DNA from: SAT2750 sp964476375
Lineage (GTDB): Bacteria; Planctomycetota; Planctomycetia; Pirellulales; Pirellulaceae
Length of the DNA: 64,000 nucleotides
Direction of reading: 5' to 3'
NCBI GenBank assembly: GCA_964476375.1
Contig: CAYYZW010000196.1
Span: forward strand, 9,276-73,275
Shown here: positions 62,936-64,000 of the stretch, one piece after another
Layout: the number at the start of each line of letters is the position of its first letter
Numbering within the stretch: position 1 is the first letter of the stretch
Notes under the pieces: model-generated
What the model was told of the DNA's origin: nothing
Seen by the model: only the letters and a program-made list of their open reading frames with translations
The model's database searches: none
Program-made: the position numbers and the translations under genes

Positions 62936-64000
62936 TCAGCTGATGATATCGTGAACCACCCGTGCCTCGCGTCCTGCTGTCAGGGTTTGCTCCTGCCCGT
63001 TGTGAAAGAATGCCAGCTTGGAGTGGTCGAGGCCAAACTGATGAAGCAGCGTGGCCTGGAAGTCATTGGCGGTCACCTTGTTGACGGCAGCCCGGTGGCC
63101 CACTTCATCCGTTTCACCGTAGACGATGCCCGGCTTGAAGCCCCCGCCAGCCAGCCAGGCACTGAATCCCTGGCCGTTGTGGTCGCGGCCGCCGGACTCG
63201 GCGTCCCCCTCGGTTACCGGCAGGCGACCAATTTCCCCACCCCAGTGCACGATGGTGGTGTCCAGCAGCCCCCGTCGCTTGAGATCCGTGACCAGTGCAG
63301 CGGCCGGCTTGTCGGTTCGCCTGCAGATTCCCGGCAGGGCACTCTTGATGTTCGTGTGGTTGTCCCAGGGCTGGCTGTTGAGAAAAAGCTGTACGAAGCG
63401 GACGCCACGCTCCACCATCCGCCGGGCAATCAGGCAGCGTGTGCCATACTCGCGCGTGGTCGAGTCATCGAGGCCATAGAGCTTGTGGGTTTCCTGGGTC
63501 TCCCCGGAGATATCGAGGGCCTCCTTGGCCGCTGTCTGCATGCGGGCTGCCAGTTCGTAACTGGCAATCCTTGCTTCTAGGTCCCGTTCCCCGGGATGTT
63601 TTTCCAGGTGTCGCCTGTTCAGCCGGGCCAGGAAACCAAGGTTTCCCCGCTGGATGTCGCCTCGCAGGTGCGCGGGGGTATCGAGATTCAGGATACGTGG
63701 TTCCTTGGGCCGCAGCACGGTCCCCTGGAACATGCTTGGCATCCAGCCGTTGGACCAGTTATGGATGTTATCGACCGGGGGTCCACCGGGGTCGGTCATG
63801 ACCATGTAGGCCGGCAGGTTGGCGGTATCGGAGCCGAGCCCGTAGAGAAGCCAGCTTCCCATCGTGGGCCGCCCCGTGATTCCGGGGATCCCGGAGTGGA
63901 TATAACGGATCGACACTTCATGGCCGTTGTAGCCGCTGTGCATGGAGCGGATCAGGCAGATGTCGTCTACAACACCGGCAATGTTCGGCAGCAGTTCCGA
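62936..64000 (-). CDS. DUF1501 protein (GRDHN subtype), tandem copy 2, 5' truncated by window edge
   Basis: The frame is open to the window edge and lacks its start and Tat signal; the visible 354 codons begin SELLPNIAGVV. Motifs HWGGEIGRLPVTEG and GGRDHNGQGF match copy 1. Differences from copy 1 are scattered (for example GTTG/GITG, NKQPW/NSQPW, VFFHNG/AFFHNG), so both copies appear to be under selection rather than one decaying. The upstream neighbour lies outside the window; if the duplication model is right it should be a complete CX2CH-type DUF1549/DUF1553 gene ending in FLYAE. Confidence 0.92.
   Translation of the reverse strand, partial: SELLPNIAGVVDDICLIRSMHSGYNGHEVSIRYIHSGIPGITGRPTMGSWLLYGLGSDTANLPAYMVMTDPGGPPVDNIHNWSNGWMPSMFQGTVLRPKEPRILNLDTPAHLRGDIQRGNLGFLARLNRRHLEKHPGERDLEARIASYELAARMQTAAKEALDISGETQETHKLYGLDDSTTREYGTRCLIARRMVERGVRFVQLFLNSQPWDNHTNIKSALPGICRRTDKPAAALVTDLKRRGLLDTTIVHWGGEIGRLPVTEGDAESGGRDHNGQGFSAWLAGGGFKPGIVYGETDEVGHRAAVNKVTANDFQATLLHQFGLDHSKLAFFHNGQEQTLTAGREARVVHDIIS

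Noticed and set aside
1..64000. CRISPR array, tRNA, rRNA, riboswitch, integrase or transposase
   Set aside because: I looked for regularly spaced repeats, cloverleaf-like ends and recombinase-type proteins and saw none. The gaps between genes are short, so little is likely to be missed, but a covariance-model scan was not possible.
1..64000. Apparent abundance of GGATCC sites
   Set aside because: It looked frequent by eye, but GC content and Gly-Ser/Asp-Pro codon use could explain it. Without a count against a codon-shuffled background it is not a finding.

Overview
The window comes from a Planctomycetota bacterium, probably one of the large-genome, heterotrophic Pirellulales/Planctomycetales-like lineages. 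The main argument is family content: nine DUF1501 genes, five DUF1549/DUF1553 cytochrome-type genes (one broken, plus a remnant of a sixth), three PPC/Ig-type secreted proteins, a PVC-type heme dehydrogenase, DUF1080 proteins, a sulfatase and Tat-exported Gfo/Idh/MocA and TIM-barrel proteins. This combination is characteristic of the phylum. The DNA is GC-rich and coding density is high. I found no rRNA, tRNA, CRISPR array, integrase, transposase or phage gene. Every functional call below is read from sequence motifs and family knowledge; no database search was run.

Layout. 1-1000: end of a Tat-exported SMP-30 lactonase. 1207-5346: cassette A, heme c/DUF1549/DUF1553 plus DUF1501. 5369-12792 (minus strand): carbohydrate-type catabolic genes (double alpha/beta hydrolase, double DUF1080, sugar-isomerase-like TIM barrel, enolase-superfamily dehydratase, a tiny membrane protein and an SSS symporter). 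12906-17319 (minus): an SDR, a PuuD-like amidase, a PuuA-like glutamine synthetase and an ethanolamine-type APC permease, i.e. an amine import and gamma-glutamylation pathway. An exported isochorismatase-ThuA fusion lies upstream at 17375-19009. 19237-26707: cassette B (DUF1501, PPC/CBM protein, Ig-type DUF1549/DUF1553, second DUF1501). 26720-34636: cassette C (divergent DUF1501; Ig-type DUF1549/DUF1553, PPC protein, cAMP-phosphodiesterase-like enzyme, membrane protein). 34657-43337 (minus): SMP-30, PVC-type dehydrogenase, GYF_2 membrane protein, GH43 arabinanase, aldo/keto reductase, GSAM-like aminotransferase. 43440-47902: cassette D (heme c/DUF1549/LamG/DUF1553 plus DUF1501). 48008-57073: cassette E (nonsense-interrupted Ig-type DUF1549/DUF1553, DUF1501, PPC protein, double sulfatase). 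57084-59759 (minus): DUF1501 plus Gfo/Idh/MocA. 59930-61303: ceramidase-like protein. 61311-64000 (minus): two tandem near-identical DUF1501 genes separated by a 38-codon remnant of a DUF1553 gene.

The most interesting pattern is in the cassettes. There are two kinds of DUF1549/DUF1553 protein: one with an N-terminal CX2CH heme domain (A, D) and one with bacterial Ig-like domains and an unusual CX4CH motif (B, C, E). They pair with two different DUF1501 subtypes (C-terminal motif GRDHN versus GRDHW), and only the CX4CH kind comes with a PPC-domain protein. I infer a modular, exported, heme-containing multi-protein system, probably acting on extracellular carbohydrate or sulfated polymers. Its biochemistry is not known to me.
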